From Streptomyces sp. NBRC 110028 (GTDB taxonomy: Bacteria; Actinomycetota; Actinomycetes; Streptomycetales; Streptomycetaceae), in contig NZ_BBUZ01000031.1 in NCBI RefSeq assembly GCF_001417735.1, forward strand, positions 186,001-250,000: DNA of 64,000 nt. Direction: 5' to 3'. The notes below the pieces were generated by a model, which saw only the letters and a program-made list of their open reading frames with translations, was not told where the DNA came from and searched no databases. Below, one piece after another: positions 23,707 through 36,277 of the stretch (positions are counted from its first letter, which is position 1; each line of letters starts with the position of its first letter). Both the position numbers and the translations under genes were made by a program.

Positions 23707-26442
23707 TCAGTGCGCGGCCGACTCCCAGTCGGCGCCGACGCCCACCGACACATCCAGCGGAGCACGCAGGTGGAAAGCACCGGCCATCTCGCGCCGCACC
23801 AGCTCCTCGACCCGCTCCCGTTCCCCCGGCGCGATCTCCAGCACGATTTCGTCGTGCACCTGGAGCAGCATCCGCGACGAGAATTCGCCCGCCGTCAACG
23901 CGGCGTCCACCTTCAGCATCGCGATCTTGACGATGTCGGCGGCGGTGCCCTGGATCGGGGCGTTGAGCGCCATCCGCTCGGCCATCTCACGGCGCTGCCG
24001 GTTGTCGCTGTTGAGATCGGGGAGGTAGCGGCGGCGGCCGAGCATGGTCTCCGTGTAGCCGGTGGCGCGCGCCTCCTCCACGACCCGCTGCAGATAGTCG
24101 CGGACGCCGCCGAACCGCTCGAAGAAATTGTCCATCAGCCGCCGCGCCTCGTCCGCGCCGATGCCCAGCTGCTGGGAGAGGCCGAACGCCGACAGCCCGT
24201 ACGCCAGGCCGTACGACATGGCCTTGATCTTGCGCCGCATCTCCGGGTCGACCTCGGAGGTGTCGACGGAGAACACCTGGGAGGCAACCGTGGTGTGCAG
24301 GTCCTCACCGGAGGTGAACGCCTCGATCAGGCCCTCGTCCTCGGAGAGATGGGCCATCACACGCAGCTCGATCTGGCTGTAGTCGGCGGTCATCAGCGAC
24401 TCGAAGCCCTCACCGACGACGAAGCCGCGCCGGATCGCCCGGCCCTCGTCCGTGCGCACCGGGATGTTCTGCAGGTTGGGGTCGGTCGACGACAGCCGGC
24501 CGGTCGCCGCCACGGTCTGGTTGAAGGTGGTGTGGATGCGGCCACTTGGGGAGATCGTCTTGATCAGCCCCTCCACGGTGGAGCGCAGCCGGGCCTGCTC
24601 CCGGTGGCGCAGCATGATCACCGGAAGCTCGTGGTCGGTCTGCGCGGCCAGCCACGCGAGCGCGTCGGCGTCCGTGGTGTACCCGGTCTTGGTCTTCTTG
24701 GTCTTGGGCAGGCCCAGCTCACCGAAGAGCACTTCCTGGAGCTGCTTGGGCGAGCCGAGGTTGAACTCGTGGCCCACCGCGGCGTGCGCCTCCTTCACCG
24801 CCTGCTGGACCGCGCCCGCGAACTGCTGCTCCATACGGTCCAGCCAGCCGCGGTCGGCGGCGATGCCGGAGCGCTCCAGCCGGGCCAGCAGCTCGGAGGT
24901 GGGCAGCTCCACATCGCTCAGCAGCCCGGCGGCGCCGACCTCCTCCAGCCGCCCCCGGAACGCCTCGCCGAGGTCGAGCACCGTACGCGCCTTGATCATC
25001 AGGGCGTCCTGCTCGGCCTCTTCGTCGGCGCCGAAGGCGAGCTGCCCGCTGTCCGCTGCCGCCGCCGGGGACAGCTCACGGCCCAGGTACTCGACCGACA
25101 GCGCGTCCAGCTCGAAGGAACGGCGGCCCGGCTTGACCAGATAGGCGGCCAGCGCGGTGTCCATCGAGACGCCCGCGACGGACCAGCCGTGCTCGGCGAA
25201 GACCCGCATGGTGCCCTTGGCGTTGTGCAGCACCTTCGGCCGGTCCGGGTCCGCGATCCAGGCCGCGAAGGCCCGCTCGTCGGCCTCGTCCAGCTCCGAG
25301 GGGTCGAAGCAGACGGCGGGCCCGCCCGCGGTGGCCAGCGCGATCTCGCTGACGCTGCCGCTGCCCAGCGCCCAGGTGTCCACGGCGGCCAGGCCCAGCG
25401 GCTCGGCGCCGCGCTCCGCCAGCCAGGGCGCCAGCCCGCCCGCGCCCAGCGTCACCCCGTCGACCTCGACGCCGGGGGCCGCGGCGGCCGGCTCCTCGTC
25501 GGCCGCGCCGGGGTCGACGGCCAGGATGCGGTCGCGGAAGTTCTGGTGGCGGAACTCCAGCGCGTCCAGGACCACCGCCATCGCGGCCCGGTCGTACGGA
25601 ACGCGCTTGAGACCCTCCGGGCCGACGCCCAGCTCCACGTCCCTGACCAGCTCGGTCAGCTGCCGGTTGAGCTTCACGGCCTCCAGGTGGTCGCGCAGCT
25701 TCTCGCCGACCTTGCCCTTGACCTCGTCGACCCGCTCCACCAGCTCCTGGAACGACCCGAACTGATTGATCCACTTCGCGGCGGTCTTCTCACCGACCCC
25801 CGGGATGCCGGGCAGGTTGTCCGACGGATCGCCGCGCAGCGCCGCGAAGTCGGGGTACTGGCGCGGGGTGAGGCCGTACTTCTCCTGCACCTTCTCCGGG
25901 GTGAACCGGGTCAGCTCGGAGACGCCCTTGGTCGGGTAGAGGACCGTGACATGGTCGCTGACCAGCTGGAACGAATCGCGGTCACCAGTGACGATCAGCA
26001 CCTCGAAACCCTCGGCCTCGGCCTGGGTGGCAAGGGTGGCGATCACATCGTCCGCCTCGAAGCCGTCCACCGCGAAGCGCGTGACGTTCATCGTGTCCAG
26101 CAGCTCGCCGATCAGCTCGACCTGCCCCTTGAACTCGTCCGGGGTCGAGGAGCGGTTCGCCTTGTACTCCGTGAACTGCTCGGAGCGCCAGGTCTTGCGC
26201 GAGACGTCGAACGCCACCGCCAGATGCGTGGGCTGCTCGTCACGCAGCGTGTTCGCCAGCATCGAGGTGAAGCCGTAGATCGCGTTGGTCGTCTGGCCGG
26301 TGGTCGTGCTGAAATTTTCCGCCGGCAGCGCGAAGAACGCCCGGTATGCCAGGGAATGCCCATCCAGCAGGAGCAGGCGGGGACGGTCCCCCGTGCGGTC
26401 GGGCGCGGGCGCTGCGGTCTTCTTCGATGCTTTCTCTGCCAC
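23707..26442 (-). CDS. polA: DNA polymerase I
   Basis: A 911-residue repair and lagging-strand polymerase. The N-terminal 5'-3' exonuclease domain (LLLLDGHSLAYRAFFALP, GFEADDVIATLA, TGDRDSFQLV, GIPGVGEKTAAKW) is followed by an inactive 3'-5' exonuclease-like region and the polymerase domain with motif A (DYSQIELRVMAHLS), motif B (RRKIKAMSYGLAYGLSAFG) and motif C (LLQVHDEIVLE). The GTG preceding AEKASKKTAAPAPD was taken as start. It is divergent from the molybdoenzyme gene. Confidence 0.97.
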   Translation of the reverse strand: MAEKASKKTAAPAPDRTGDRPRLLLLDGHSLAYRAFFALPAENFSTTTGQTTNAIYGFTSMLANTLRDEQPTHLAVAFDVSRKTWRSEQFTEYKANRSSTPDEFKGQVELIGELLDTMNVTRFAVDGFEADDVIATLATQAEAEGFEVLIVTGDRDSFQLVSDHVTVLYPTKGVSELTRFTPEKVQEKYGLTPRQYPDFAALRGDPSDNLPGIPGVGEKTAAKWINQFGSFQELVERVDEVKGKVGEKLRDHLEAVKLNRQLTELVRDVELGVGPEGLKRVPYDRAAMAVVLDALEFRHQNFRDRILAVDPGAADEEPAAAAPGVEVDGVTLGAGGLAPWLAERGAEPLGLAAVDTWALGSGSVSEIALATAGGPAVCFDPSELDEADERAFAAWIADPDRPKVLHNAKGTMRVFAEHGWSVAGVSMDTALAAYLVKPGRRSFELDALSVEYLGRELSPAAAADSGQLAFGADEEAEQDALMIKARTVLDLGEAFRGRLEEVGAAGLLSDVELPTSELLARLERSGIAADRGWLDRMEQQFAGAVQQAVKEAHAAVGHEFNLGSPKQLQEVLFGELGLPKTKKTKTGYTTDADALAWLAAQTDHELPVIMLRHREQARLRSTVEGLIKTISPSGRIHTTFNQTVAATGRLSSTDPNLQNIPVRTDEGRAIRRGFVVGEGFESLMTADYSQIELRVMAHLSEDEGLIEAFTSGEDLHTTVASQVFSVDTSEVDPEMRRKIKAMSYGLAYGLSAFGLSQQLGIGADEARRLMDNFFERFGGVRDYLQRVVEEARATGYTETMLGRRRYLPDLNSDNRQRREMAERMALNAPIQGTAADIVKIAMLKVDAALTAGEFSSRMLLQVHDEIVLEIAPGERERVEELVRREMAGAFHLRAPLDVSVGVGADWESAAH

Positions 26443-26592
26443 GACCCCGATCCTGCCACGCCCCACCGACAACGCCTCCCGCCTCCCGCCCACCCGCACC
26501 GGCCCACCGCACCGGGTGGTCCCAAAGTCCGTGACTCATGAAAGGATCGAGAGGAGAAAGGCACCCAACCACGGCGGAAAAAGGGGAGCGAC

Positions 26593-28887
<2,295 letters not shown>

Positions 28888-29003
28888 CGGCCCACCCCGT
28901 CTAAGCGTTCGCTCAGTCGCCTGATATGAAGGTGGCCATCACCAGCAGGTGGCCACCGTCAGCGCGGGCGGTCACCGTCAGCAGACGAACGGAGCGGGTC
29001 CCG

Positions 29004-29474
29004 ATGGGCGAGCAGGCCAGCGTGAAGTTCCCCCAAGAGGTCATCGACGAGTACGCGGCACTCGGCGTCGACCTCCTCGCGCTGTTCTCCGCGGGTCACC
29101 TCGGCACCCGCATGGGCGTGCAGATCCTCGAGGCCTCCGCGGAGCGAGTCGTGGGCACCATGCCCGTGGAGGGCAACACCCAGCCGTACGGGCTGCTGCA
29201 CGGCGGCGCCTCCGCCGTGCTGGCGGAAACCCTGGGCTCGGTCGGCTCGATGCTGCACGGCGGCAGCGGCCGGATCGCGGTGGGCGTCGACCTCAACTGC
29301 ACCCACCACCGCGGGGTGCGCTCCGGCCTGGTCACCGGCGTCGCCACGCCCGTCCACCGGGGGCGTTCGACCGCCACGTACGAGATCGTCATCAGCGACG
29401 AGCAGGACCGCCGGGTGTGCACCGCCCGGCTGACCTGCCTGCTGCGCGACGCGGAGGGGCTGCCCAAGCCGTAA
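29004..29474 (+). CDS. PaaI/DUF4442-type hotdog-fold thioesterase
   Basis: A 156-residue hotdog protein. The active-site helix motif is NTQPYGLLHGGASAVLAETL (HGG with the family's Glu), followed by IAVGVDLNCTHHRGVRSG and TATYEIVISDEQDRRVCTAR. The fold hydrolyses acyl-CoA thioesters. I start at ATG of MGEQASVKFP, which has GGAGCGGG upstream; a longer frame adds an unlikely Arg-rich stretch. Upstream, GGTGGCCA occurs twice within 30 bases (about 28932-28957), possibly an operator. A strong terminator follows. Confidence 0.88.
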   Translation: MGEQASVKFPQEVIDEYAALGVDLLALFSAGHLGTRMGVQILEASAERVVGTMPVEGNTQPYGLLHGGASAVLAETLGSVGSMLHGGSGRIAVGVDLNCTHHRGVRSGLVTGVATPVHRGRSTATYEIVISDEQDRRVCTARLTCLLRDAEGLPKP

Positions 29475-29491
29475 CACCCCGCCCCACTCAG

Positions 29492-29529
29492 CAGAAGCGG
29501 CACCCCCGGATCCGGGGGTGCCGCTTCTG
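29492..29529 (+). terminator. Terminator after the thioesterase gene
   Basis: A perfect inverted repeat of 19 bases per arm, with the arm CAGAAGCGGCACCCCCGGA, begins 17 bases after the stop and is followed by TTTG. It separates the thioesterase from the liv operon region. Confidence 0.85.
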
Positions 29530-29992
29530 TTTGCACATCGCCCTGAGTACATGCGGCTGGAATTGCTCGCTCTATTTGTAACACTCCGTAATGCGCATGC
29601 AATCGAAGATCGGACACGCTCACTCGGTGACGTCATCCATGACGACCTCTCGCCGTCGCCGTGGGTACGCGTCTCCACGCTTCGTCCACACGTTCCTTCG
29701 ACTCCTTAGCGGAACTGCAGCTTCTCACTATCCGGACTTCACGGATCGCCCGTAAACACCCTCTTTGTCCATTCCGTTCCGCTACACCGATACAGGAACG
29801 TGATCTGGGTCATAACAAGACAGTCACATCATGGCCCGCACCTCTGCCCTCTGTTGCGCCCCGCGCTTACATTCACAGCCAGTGACGACCCCCGTCAGGT
29901 GTTCGCCAGCACCTGTACGGCTGTAACAGGTCCAGCGGCGCGGACACGGCGCCCCATCCCGAGGGGCGGCCGGGCCAGGGAAAGGATTCTTC
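29530..29992. other. liv operon upstream region
   Basis: A 463-base region without a credible gene, notably AT-richer than its surroundings. It contains a TGACGTCA palindrome (about 29628), a Crp-like site at 29800-29813 and several TTG/ACA-like hexamers. It most probably holds one or more promoters of livK. The exact promoter could not be fixed by eye. Confidence 0.5.
29800..29813 (+). promoter_or_regulatory. Crp-like site upstream of livK
   Basis: GTGA-N6-TCAT resembles the Streptomyces Crp consensus GTGA-N6-TCAC with one mismatch. It lies 180 bases before livK. Confidence 0.3.
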
Positions 29993-31222
29993 GTGCGACA
30001 GCGTTCCTTGCTCATCCTGACGACCACGATCACCGCGGGAGCCCTCACCCTCAGCGCCTGCGGTTCGCGCGGCCAGACCGACAGCGGCGACAAGAACAAG
30101 AAGACCACCGTCGTCATCGGCGTCGACGCCCCCCTCACCGGCTCGCTGTCGGCACTCGGCCAGGGCATCAAGAACTCCGTGGACCTCGCCGCCAAGGTGG
30201 CCAACCAGCAGAAGGAGGTCCCCGGCGTCACCTTCAAGATCAAGTCCTATGACGACCAGGCGGTGCCGTCCTCCGGCAAGCAGAACGCCACCTCGATGGT
30301 GGACGAGGACGCCATCCTCGGCACGGTCGGCCCGCTGAACTCCGGCGTCGCCCAGTCCATGCAGGGCGTCTTCGCCAAGGCGGACCTGGCCGAGGTCTCC
30401 CCCGCCAACACCAACCCGGCGCTGAGCCAGGGCGACGCCTGGGCCTCGGGCAAGAAGTCCCGCCCGTTCAAGACCTACTTCCGCACCGCGACCACCGACA
30501 TCATCCAGGGCCGCTTCGCCGCGCAGTACTACTACAAGGACGCGAAGAAGCGGAAGGTCTTCGTCGTCGACGACAAGCAGACCTACGGCGCCGGACTCGC
30601 CAAGATCTTCGCCCAGGAGTTCAAGCGCCTCGGCGGCACGGTCGTCGGCACCGATCACCTCACCGTCAAGGAGACCGACTTCTCCGGCATCGCGGGCAAG
30701 GTCAGATCCTCCGGCGCCGACTCCGTCTACTTCGGCGGCCAGTACCCCGAGGGCGGACTGCTGTCCGACCAGATCAAGCAGGCCGGTGCGCAGGTCCCGG
30801 TGATGGGCGGCGACGGCATCTACGACCCCGCCTTCATCAAGGCGTCCGGCACCAGCAACGACGGCGACCTCGCGACCTCCGTCGGCTACCCCGTCGAAGA
30901 CCTGCCCTCCGCCAAGTCGTTCGTCAAGAACTACACGGCCCAGAAGTACCCGGACCCGTACGGGGCGTACGGCGGCTACTCCTACGACGCCGCCTGGGCC
31001 ATCATCCAGGCCGTCAAGGCCGTCGTCGCCGACAACGACGGCAAGCTCCCCGACAACGCCCGCGCCAAGGTCACCGAGGCACTGAACAAGGTCTCCTTCG
31101 ACGGCGTCACCGGCAAGGTCTCCTTCGACGGTTACGGCGACACCACCAACAAGCAGCTGACCGTCTACCAGGTGAAGAACGGCGTCTGGAAGGACGTGAC
31201 GAGCAGAACCTTCAAGGACTGA
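29993..31222 (+). CDS. livK: Branched-chain amino-acid ABC transporter substrate-binding lipoprotein
   Basis: A 409-residue type-I periplasmic-binding-like lipoprotein. The signal peptide ends in lipobox LSAC with the lipidated Cys at residue 23. The mature part has VVIGVDAPLTGSLSALGQGI, a PANTNPALSQGD region and KRKVFVVDDKQTYGAGLAKI, all Leu/Ile/Val-binding family features. It delivers branched-chain amino acids to LivHM. GTG start; AGGGAAAGGA lies upstream. First gene of a five-gene operon. Confidence 0.95.
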   Translation: MRQRSLLILTTTITAGALTLSACGSRGQTDSGDKNKKTTVVIGVDAPLTGSLSALGQGIKNSVDLAAKVANQQKEVPGVTFKIKSYDDQAVPSSGKQNATSMVDEDAILGTVGPLNSGVAQSMQGVFAKADLAEVSPANTNPALSQGDAWASGKKSRPFKTYFRTATTDIIQGRFAAQYYYKDAKKRKVFVVDDKQTYGAGLAKIFAQEFKRLGGTVVGTDHLTVKETDFSGIAGKVRSSGADSVYFGGQYPEGGLLSDQIKQAGAQVPVMGGDGIYDPAFIKASGTSNDGDLATSVGYPVEDLPSAKSFVKNYTAQKYPDPYGAYGGYSYDAAWAIIQAVKAVVADNDGKLPDNARAKVTEALNKVSFDGVTGKVSFDGYGDTTNKQLTVYQVKNGVWKDVTSRTFKD

Positions 31223-31258
31223 TCCCAGGGCAACACCCCGCCCATCCACGCAAGACAA

Positions 31259-31292
31259 CCGCGCGAGGGCGCACACCGGCGCCCTCGCGCGG
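31259..31292 (+). terminator. Hairpin between livK and livH
   Basis: A 14-base stem (arm CCGCGCGAGGGCGC) with a 6-base loop lies 36 bases after livK. Within an operon such a hairpin usually stops part of the transcription or protects the upstream mRNA, so that the binding protein is made in excess over the permease. Confidence 0.7.
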
Positions 31293-31326
31293 CGTCATAT
31301 CCGACCCGCTCATCGGAGGCCCTGCG

Positions 31327-32259
31327 GTGCACGAACTGCCGCAAACGCTGGTCAACGGCCTGACCCTCGGCGCCCTCTACGGTCTGATCGCCATCGGGTA
31401 CACCATGGTCTACGGCATCGTCCAGCTCATCAACTTCGCCCACGGCGAGATCTTCATGATCGGGGGCTTCGGCGCCCTCACCGTCTATGTCTGGCTGCCC
31501 AGCGGCACCGCGCTCGCCCTGGCCCTGCCGCTCATGCTCATCGGCGGCATCCTCGCCTCGGTCGCCATCGCCACGGCCGCCGAACGCTTCGCCTACCGGC
31601 CCCTGCGCGGCGGCCCCCGGCTGGCGCCCCTGATCACCGCGATCGGCCTGTCCATCGCACTCCAGCAGGCCGTCTGGGCCTTCTACCCCGACGCGAAGAA
31701 GGCCCGCAGCTTCCCCCAGTTCGAGGGCAGCTCATTCGAGATCACCGGCAGCCTGCACATCCAGCGCGGCGACGCGTTCCTGCTCATAGCCGCCCCGCTG
31801 TGCATGCTCGCCCTGGGGCTGTTCGTCTCCAGGAGCCGGGCCGGGCGCGCCATGCAGGCCACCGCGCAGGACCCCGACACCGCCAAGCTGATGGGCATCA
31901 ACACCGACCGCATCATCGTGATGGCCTTCGCCATCGGCGGCGCGTTCGCCGCCGTCGCCGCCCTCTCCCACGGCCTGAAGTACGGCCAGATCAACTTCGA
32001 GATGGGCTTCATCGCCGGACTCAAGGCCTTCACCGCCGCCGTCCTCGGCGGCATCGGCAACATCTACGGCGCCATGCTCGGCGGCGTCGTCCTCGGCATC
32101 GCCGAGGCCCTGGCCATCAAATACATCCAGGACATCCCCGGAATGGACCAACTCGGCGGCGGGGCCTGGAAGGACGTCTGGGCCTTCACCCTGCTCATCG
32201 TCGTCCTGCTGGTCAGACCCCAGGGGCTGCTCGGCGAACGCGTAGCGGACCGGGCCTGA
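31327..32259 (+). CDS. livH: Branched-chain amino-acid ABC transporter permease LivH
   Basis: A 310-residue inner-membrane permease with about eight hydrophobic helices. Family motifs: LVNGLTLGALYGLIAIGYTM at the N-terminus, LINFAHGEIFMIGG, and the coupling region AVLGGIGNIYGAMLGGVVLG near the C-terminus that contacts the ATPases. A GTG start preceding HELPQTL has GGAGGC at good spacing. It is followed by livM after 13 bases. Confidence 0.95.
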   Translation: MHELPQTLVNGLTLGALYGLIAIGYTMVYGIVQLINFAHGEIFMIGGFGALTVYVWLPSGTALALALPLMLIGGILASVAIATAAERFAYRPLRGGPRLAPLITAIGLSIALQQAVWAFYPDAKKARSFPQFEGSSFEITGSLHIQRGDAFLLIAAPLCMLALGLFVSRSRAGRAMQATAQDPDTAKLMGINTDRIIVMAFAIGGAFAAVAALSHGLKYGQINFEMGFIAGLKAFTAAVLGGIGNIYGAMLGGVVLGIAEALAIKYIQDIPGMDQLGGGAWKDVWAFTLLIVVLLVRPQGLLGERVADRA

Positions 32260-32272
32260 AGGGAGTGAACCG

Positions 32273-34009
32273 ATGACCACCGACCTCGGCACGACCGCGG
32301 CGAGCACCCCGGCCCCGCGCACCACCACGCTCCGGGCGCTCACCGCGGCCGGCGGCCTCGCCGCCATGGCCTCCACCTTCCTCGCCTGGACCTGGACCTC
32401 CGACTTCCCCGGCGACCTCACCGTCTACGGCTACCCCGGCGGCCTCCAGGTCCTCACCCTCGTCCTGGGCCTGGCCACCCTGCTGTTCGCACTCGCCGCC
32501 CTGGACGTCCGGGGCTTGCGCTGGCTCACCCCCGCCGGCTCCACCCGGGCCCTGCGGCTACTGGCCCTCGGCACCTTCGCCACCACCTGGTTCACCCTCA
32601 TCGCCATCGCCGTCGACCAAGGCGGCCTGGTCAACCTGGAACCGGGCGGCTGGGCCGCCGCCGTCGCCTCGGCCGCGCCCGTCGCCACCGCGTATCTGCT
32701 CACCGACGACACCCGGCCCGTCCGCCGCCCCCGGCAGCTCCCCTCCTGGGCCGACATCCTCATCATCGCGGCCGTCTTCACCCTCGGCCTCTACGTCGTC
32801 AACTACGGCATCCAGACCGACGAGAACAACCCCGAACCGTTCCTCGGCTACCTCATCGCGCTCTGCTTCGCCACCACCGCGCTCCTCAAAGCCGGACTCA
32901 TCACCCGGCTCAGCGGACTCACCAGCGCCTACCGCTCCCTCACCCTGGTCGCGGCCCTGGTCACCGCGCTGGTCTTCCCCTTCACCCAGGACAAGGCCAG
33001 CTACACCGAACTCGGCGTCAACATCGCCATCTTCGCGACCGTCGCCCTCGGCCTGAACATCGTCGTCGGACTCGCCGGACTCCTCGACCTCGGCTACGTC
33101 GCCTTCCTCGGCGTCGGCGCCTACACCGCCGCCCTGGTCTCCGGAACCGCCGCCTCCACCATCCACGTCACCTTCCCGTTCTGGGCCGCCATGCTCGCCG
33201 GGGCCGCGGTCTCCCTCATCTTCGGCGTCGTCATCGGCGCCCCCACCCTGCGGCTGCGCGGCGACTACCTCGCCATCGTCACCCTCGGCTTCGGAGAGAT
33301 CTTCCGCATCGCCGTCAGCAACCTCGACGGCACCTCGGGCCCCTCCGTCACCAACGGCCCCAACGGCGTCCCCAACATCCCGGCCCTGGAGATCTTCGGC
33401 TTCAACTTCGACGACGACCACAGCTTCGCCGGACTCACCCTCGACTCCAACAGCAACTACTACCTGCTGATGCTGCTCGTCACCGTCATCGTCGTCCTCA
33501 TCTTCAGCCGGGCCGGAAACTCCCGCATCGGCCGCGCCTGGGTCGCCATCCGCGAGGACGAGACCGCCGCCACCGCCATGGGCATCAACGGCTTCCGCGT
33601 CAAGCTCATCGCCTTCGCCCTCGGCGCCACCCTCGCCGGAGTCGCCGGCACCATCTGGGCCCACGTCCAGACCACCGTCGTCCCCGAGCAGTACGTCTTC
33701 GCCGGGCCCGTCCCGCCCAACTCCACCTTCCTGCTCGCCGCCGTCATCCTCGGCGGCATGGGCACCATCGGCGGCCCCCTGCTGGGCGCGGCCCTGCTCT
33801 TCCTCATCCCCGAGAAGCTGGAATTCCTCCAGGACTACCAGCTCCTCGCCTTCGGCATCGCGCTCATCCTGCTGATGCGCTTCCGCCCCGAAGGGATCAT
33901 CCCCAACCGGCGGCAGCAGCTCGAATACCACGAGACGGGACAGCTCGACGTGCCCGACCAGACCGCCCTCAGCGGCAGCGCCGTCGGCGTCACCAAGGCG
34001 GAGGCATGA
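32273..34009 (+). CDS. livM: Branched-chain amino-acid ABC transporter permease LivM, N-terminally extended
   Basis: A 578-residue permease. The family core is in the C-terminal 350 residues: ALGLNIVVGLAGLLDLGYVA, LRGDYLAIVTLGFGEIFRI, AFALGATLAGVAGTIWAH and AVILGGMGTIGGPLLGAALL. The first 210 residues add about six further hydrophobic segments without a known domain, which makes the protein clearly longer than the E. coli LivM (about 425). The extension is seen in other streptomycetes to my recollection. The last codons overlap livG by four bases. Confidence 0.93.
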   Translation: MTTDLGTTAASTPAPRTTTLRALTAAGGLAAMASTFLAWTWTSDFPGDLTVYGYPGGLQVLTLVLGLATLLFALAALDVRGLRWLTPAGSTRALRLLALGTFATTWFTLIAIAVDQGGLVNLEPGGWAAAVASAAPVATAYLLTDDTRPVRRPRQLPSWADILIIAAVFTLGLYVVNYGIQTDENNPEPFLGYLIALCFATTALLKAGLITRLSGLTSAYRSLTLVAALVTALVFPFTQDKASYTELGVNIAIFATVALGLNIVVGLAGLLDLGYVAFLGVGAYTAALVSGTAASTIHVTFPFWAAMLAGAAVSLIFGVVIGAPTLRLRGDYLAIVTLGFGEIFRIAVSNLDGTSGPSVTNGPNGVPNIPALEIFGFNFDDDHSFAGLTLDSNSNYYLLMLLVTVIVVLIFSRAGNSRIGRAWVAIREDETAATAMGINGFRVKLIAFALGATLAGVAGTIWAHVQTTVVPEQYVFAGPVPPNSTFLLAAVILGGMGTIGGPLLGAALLFLIPEKLEFLQDYQLLAFGIALILLMRFRPEGIIPNRRQQLEYHETGQLDVPDQTALSGSAVGVTKAEA

Positions 34010-34874
34010 CAGACATGACCACGACCACCGTGGCGCAGGCCGCCCCCGTCCTCACCGCGACCGGCGTCACCATGCGCTTCGGCGGCCTCACCGCCGTACG
34101 CTCCGTCGACCTCGACGTCCACCCCAGCGAGATCGTCGGCCTCATCGGCCCCAACGGCGCGGGCAAGACCACCTTCTTCAACTGCCTCACCGGCCTCTAC
34201 GTCCCCACCGAGGGCCGCGTCTCCTACCGGGGCACCGTCCTGCCGCCCAAACCCCATCTGGTCACCCAGGCCGGCATCGCCCGCACCTTCCAGAACATCC
34301 GCCTCTTCGCCAACATGACCGTCCTGGAAAACGTCCTGGTCGGCCGGCACACCCGCACCAAGGAAGGACTGTGGTCCGCCCTCCTGCGCGGCCCCGGCTT
34401 CACACGCGCCGAAGCCGCCTCCAAGGCCCGTGCCATGGAACTCCTGGAGTTCACCGGCCTCGCCGCCAAGGCCGACCACCTCTCCCGCAACCTCCCCTAC
34501 GGCGAACAGCGCAAGCTGGAGATCGCCCGCGCCCTGGCCAGCGACCCAGGACTGCTGCTCCTCGACGAGCCGACCGCGGGCATGAACCCCCAGGAGACCC
34601 GGGTCACCGAGGAACTCGTCTTCGCCATCCGCGACACCGGCACCGCCGTCCTCGTCATCGAGCACGACATGCGCTTCATCTTCCACCTGTGCGACCGGGT
34701 CGCGGTACTCGTCCAGGGCCAGAAGCTGATCGAGGGCACCTCCGACGTCGTCCAGCGCGACGAACGCGTCATCGCCGCCTACCTCGGCACCCCCTTCGAA
34801 GGCGAACCCGGCGCCGAGGAGGCCGCGGCGGTCGAGGCGGCCGAGGGCCACCACGTACGGACGGAGGACGGACA

Positions 34875-34878
<4 letters not shown>
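34006..34878 (+). CDS. livG: Branched-chain amino-acid ABC transporter ATPase LivG
   Basis: A 290-residue ATPase. Walker A GPNGAGKTTFFNCLTG (about residue 46), Q-loop FQNIRLFANMTVLENVLVG, signature NLPYGEQRKLEIARAL, Walker B LLLLDEPTAGMNP and the H-loop VIEHDMRF are all intact; the C-terminal YLGTPFEG is the LivG-type ending, here with a short acidic extension. Start ATG overlaps livM by ATGA, and its stop overlaps the next start by GTGA, so translation is coupled. Confidence 0.96.
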
Positions 34879-35591
<713 letters not shown>

Positions 35592-35605
35592 GGAGTACAC
35601 AGCCC

Positions 35606-35644
35606 GAGGTCCTGTCCGCACCGCCGTGGTACGGGCAGGACCTC
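35606..35644 (+). terminator. Terminator of the liv operon
   Basis: An inverted repeat, GAGGTCCTGTCCG against CGGGCAGGACCTC with one mismatch, with a 13-base loop, lies 14 bases after livF. Confidence 0.75.
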
Positions 35645-35657
35645 CGCCGTCACCGGC

Positions 35658-35852
35658 TCAGACCACGCCGGCCACGTGATACATCGCGTAGAGGATGGCC
35701 GGCAGAACGCCGACCAGCGTCCCAAGGGCAATGATCACCCCGGGCAGACGCCGTGCCGCCCGCAACACCCTGGCCAGATAGCCCACCAAAACGAAAAAGG
35801 CCAAGATCACCACGACCCCGGCCAGCAGCCACACCACAGAACCCGCGTACAC
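35658..35852 (-). CDS. Small two-helix membrane protein
   Basis: A 64-residue protein with two membrane helices (SVVWLLAGVVVILAFFVLVG and PGVIIALGTLVGVLPAILYA) joined by a basic loop YLARVLRAARR. The GTG start has AAGGAGAG about 8 bases upstream, which supports it as a real gene. It is convergent with the liv operon. I do not recognise the family; the function is unknown. Confidence 0.6.
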   Translation of the reverse strand: MYAGSVVWLLAGVVVILAFFVLVGYLARVLRAARRLPGVIIALGTLVGVLPAILYAMYHVAGVV

Positions 35853-36277
35853 GGCAGCACTCTCCTTCGACTATGCCTAGTCCAGCTCGGCCCTCCGCGC
35901 ACGTGGAAGAAGACTCCACACAGGCCTTGGTAGGAGGCCCGGATCGCTGCGATCGCACGGCGAGTCAGAAATGACGGTAGCCGAAGTAGCCTGAGTTAGG
36001 CCAGAGTTAGCGAGAAAGCACGACAAGGCAGGGCTCCCGGGCTACCACCCCCGGAAGGCCCTGCCTGAACGCACGCTGGACTAGGCAAGTCGTCAGTGCG
36101 CCGTTAGACCAGAGTGCCCTCGCTTTGTGGACGATTGATGAACGCTCAGACGCGACAGCATCTTCCGCGCTCCCCTCCACTCGCCCTCTGTTTACGCTCT
36201 GAATCTGCTCTGCACTCACTTAACGCCGACTAAGTGTACTGCTAGGCTGGCCTTCATCAATCGCCAATCAAGAGGAA
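35853..36277. other. Structured intergenic region upstream of the SARP genes
   Basis: A 425-base region with lower GC than its neighbours. It has the heptamer GAGTTAG twice with an 11-base period (35993-35999 and 36004-36010), GTAGCC twice just before it, and a two-part hairpin at 36026-36066 with outer arms AGGCAGGGC/GCCCTGCCT and an inner CCGGG/CCCGG. A 70-codon frame on the minus strand here (36007-36219) has no recognisable domain and no clear ribosome-binding site, so I did not call it. The region may hold the SARP promoter and a small RNA. Confidence 0.4.

Noticed and set aside
31259..31292. ANTAR target hairpin between livK and livH
   Set aside because: The loop has six bases with A first, but no G at position four, and there is no second hairpin in tandem.
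36007..36219. A 70-codon minus-strand frame before the SARP genes
   Set aside because: There is no clear ribosome-binding site or domain, and it overlaps a strong hairpin; more likely non-coding.
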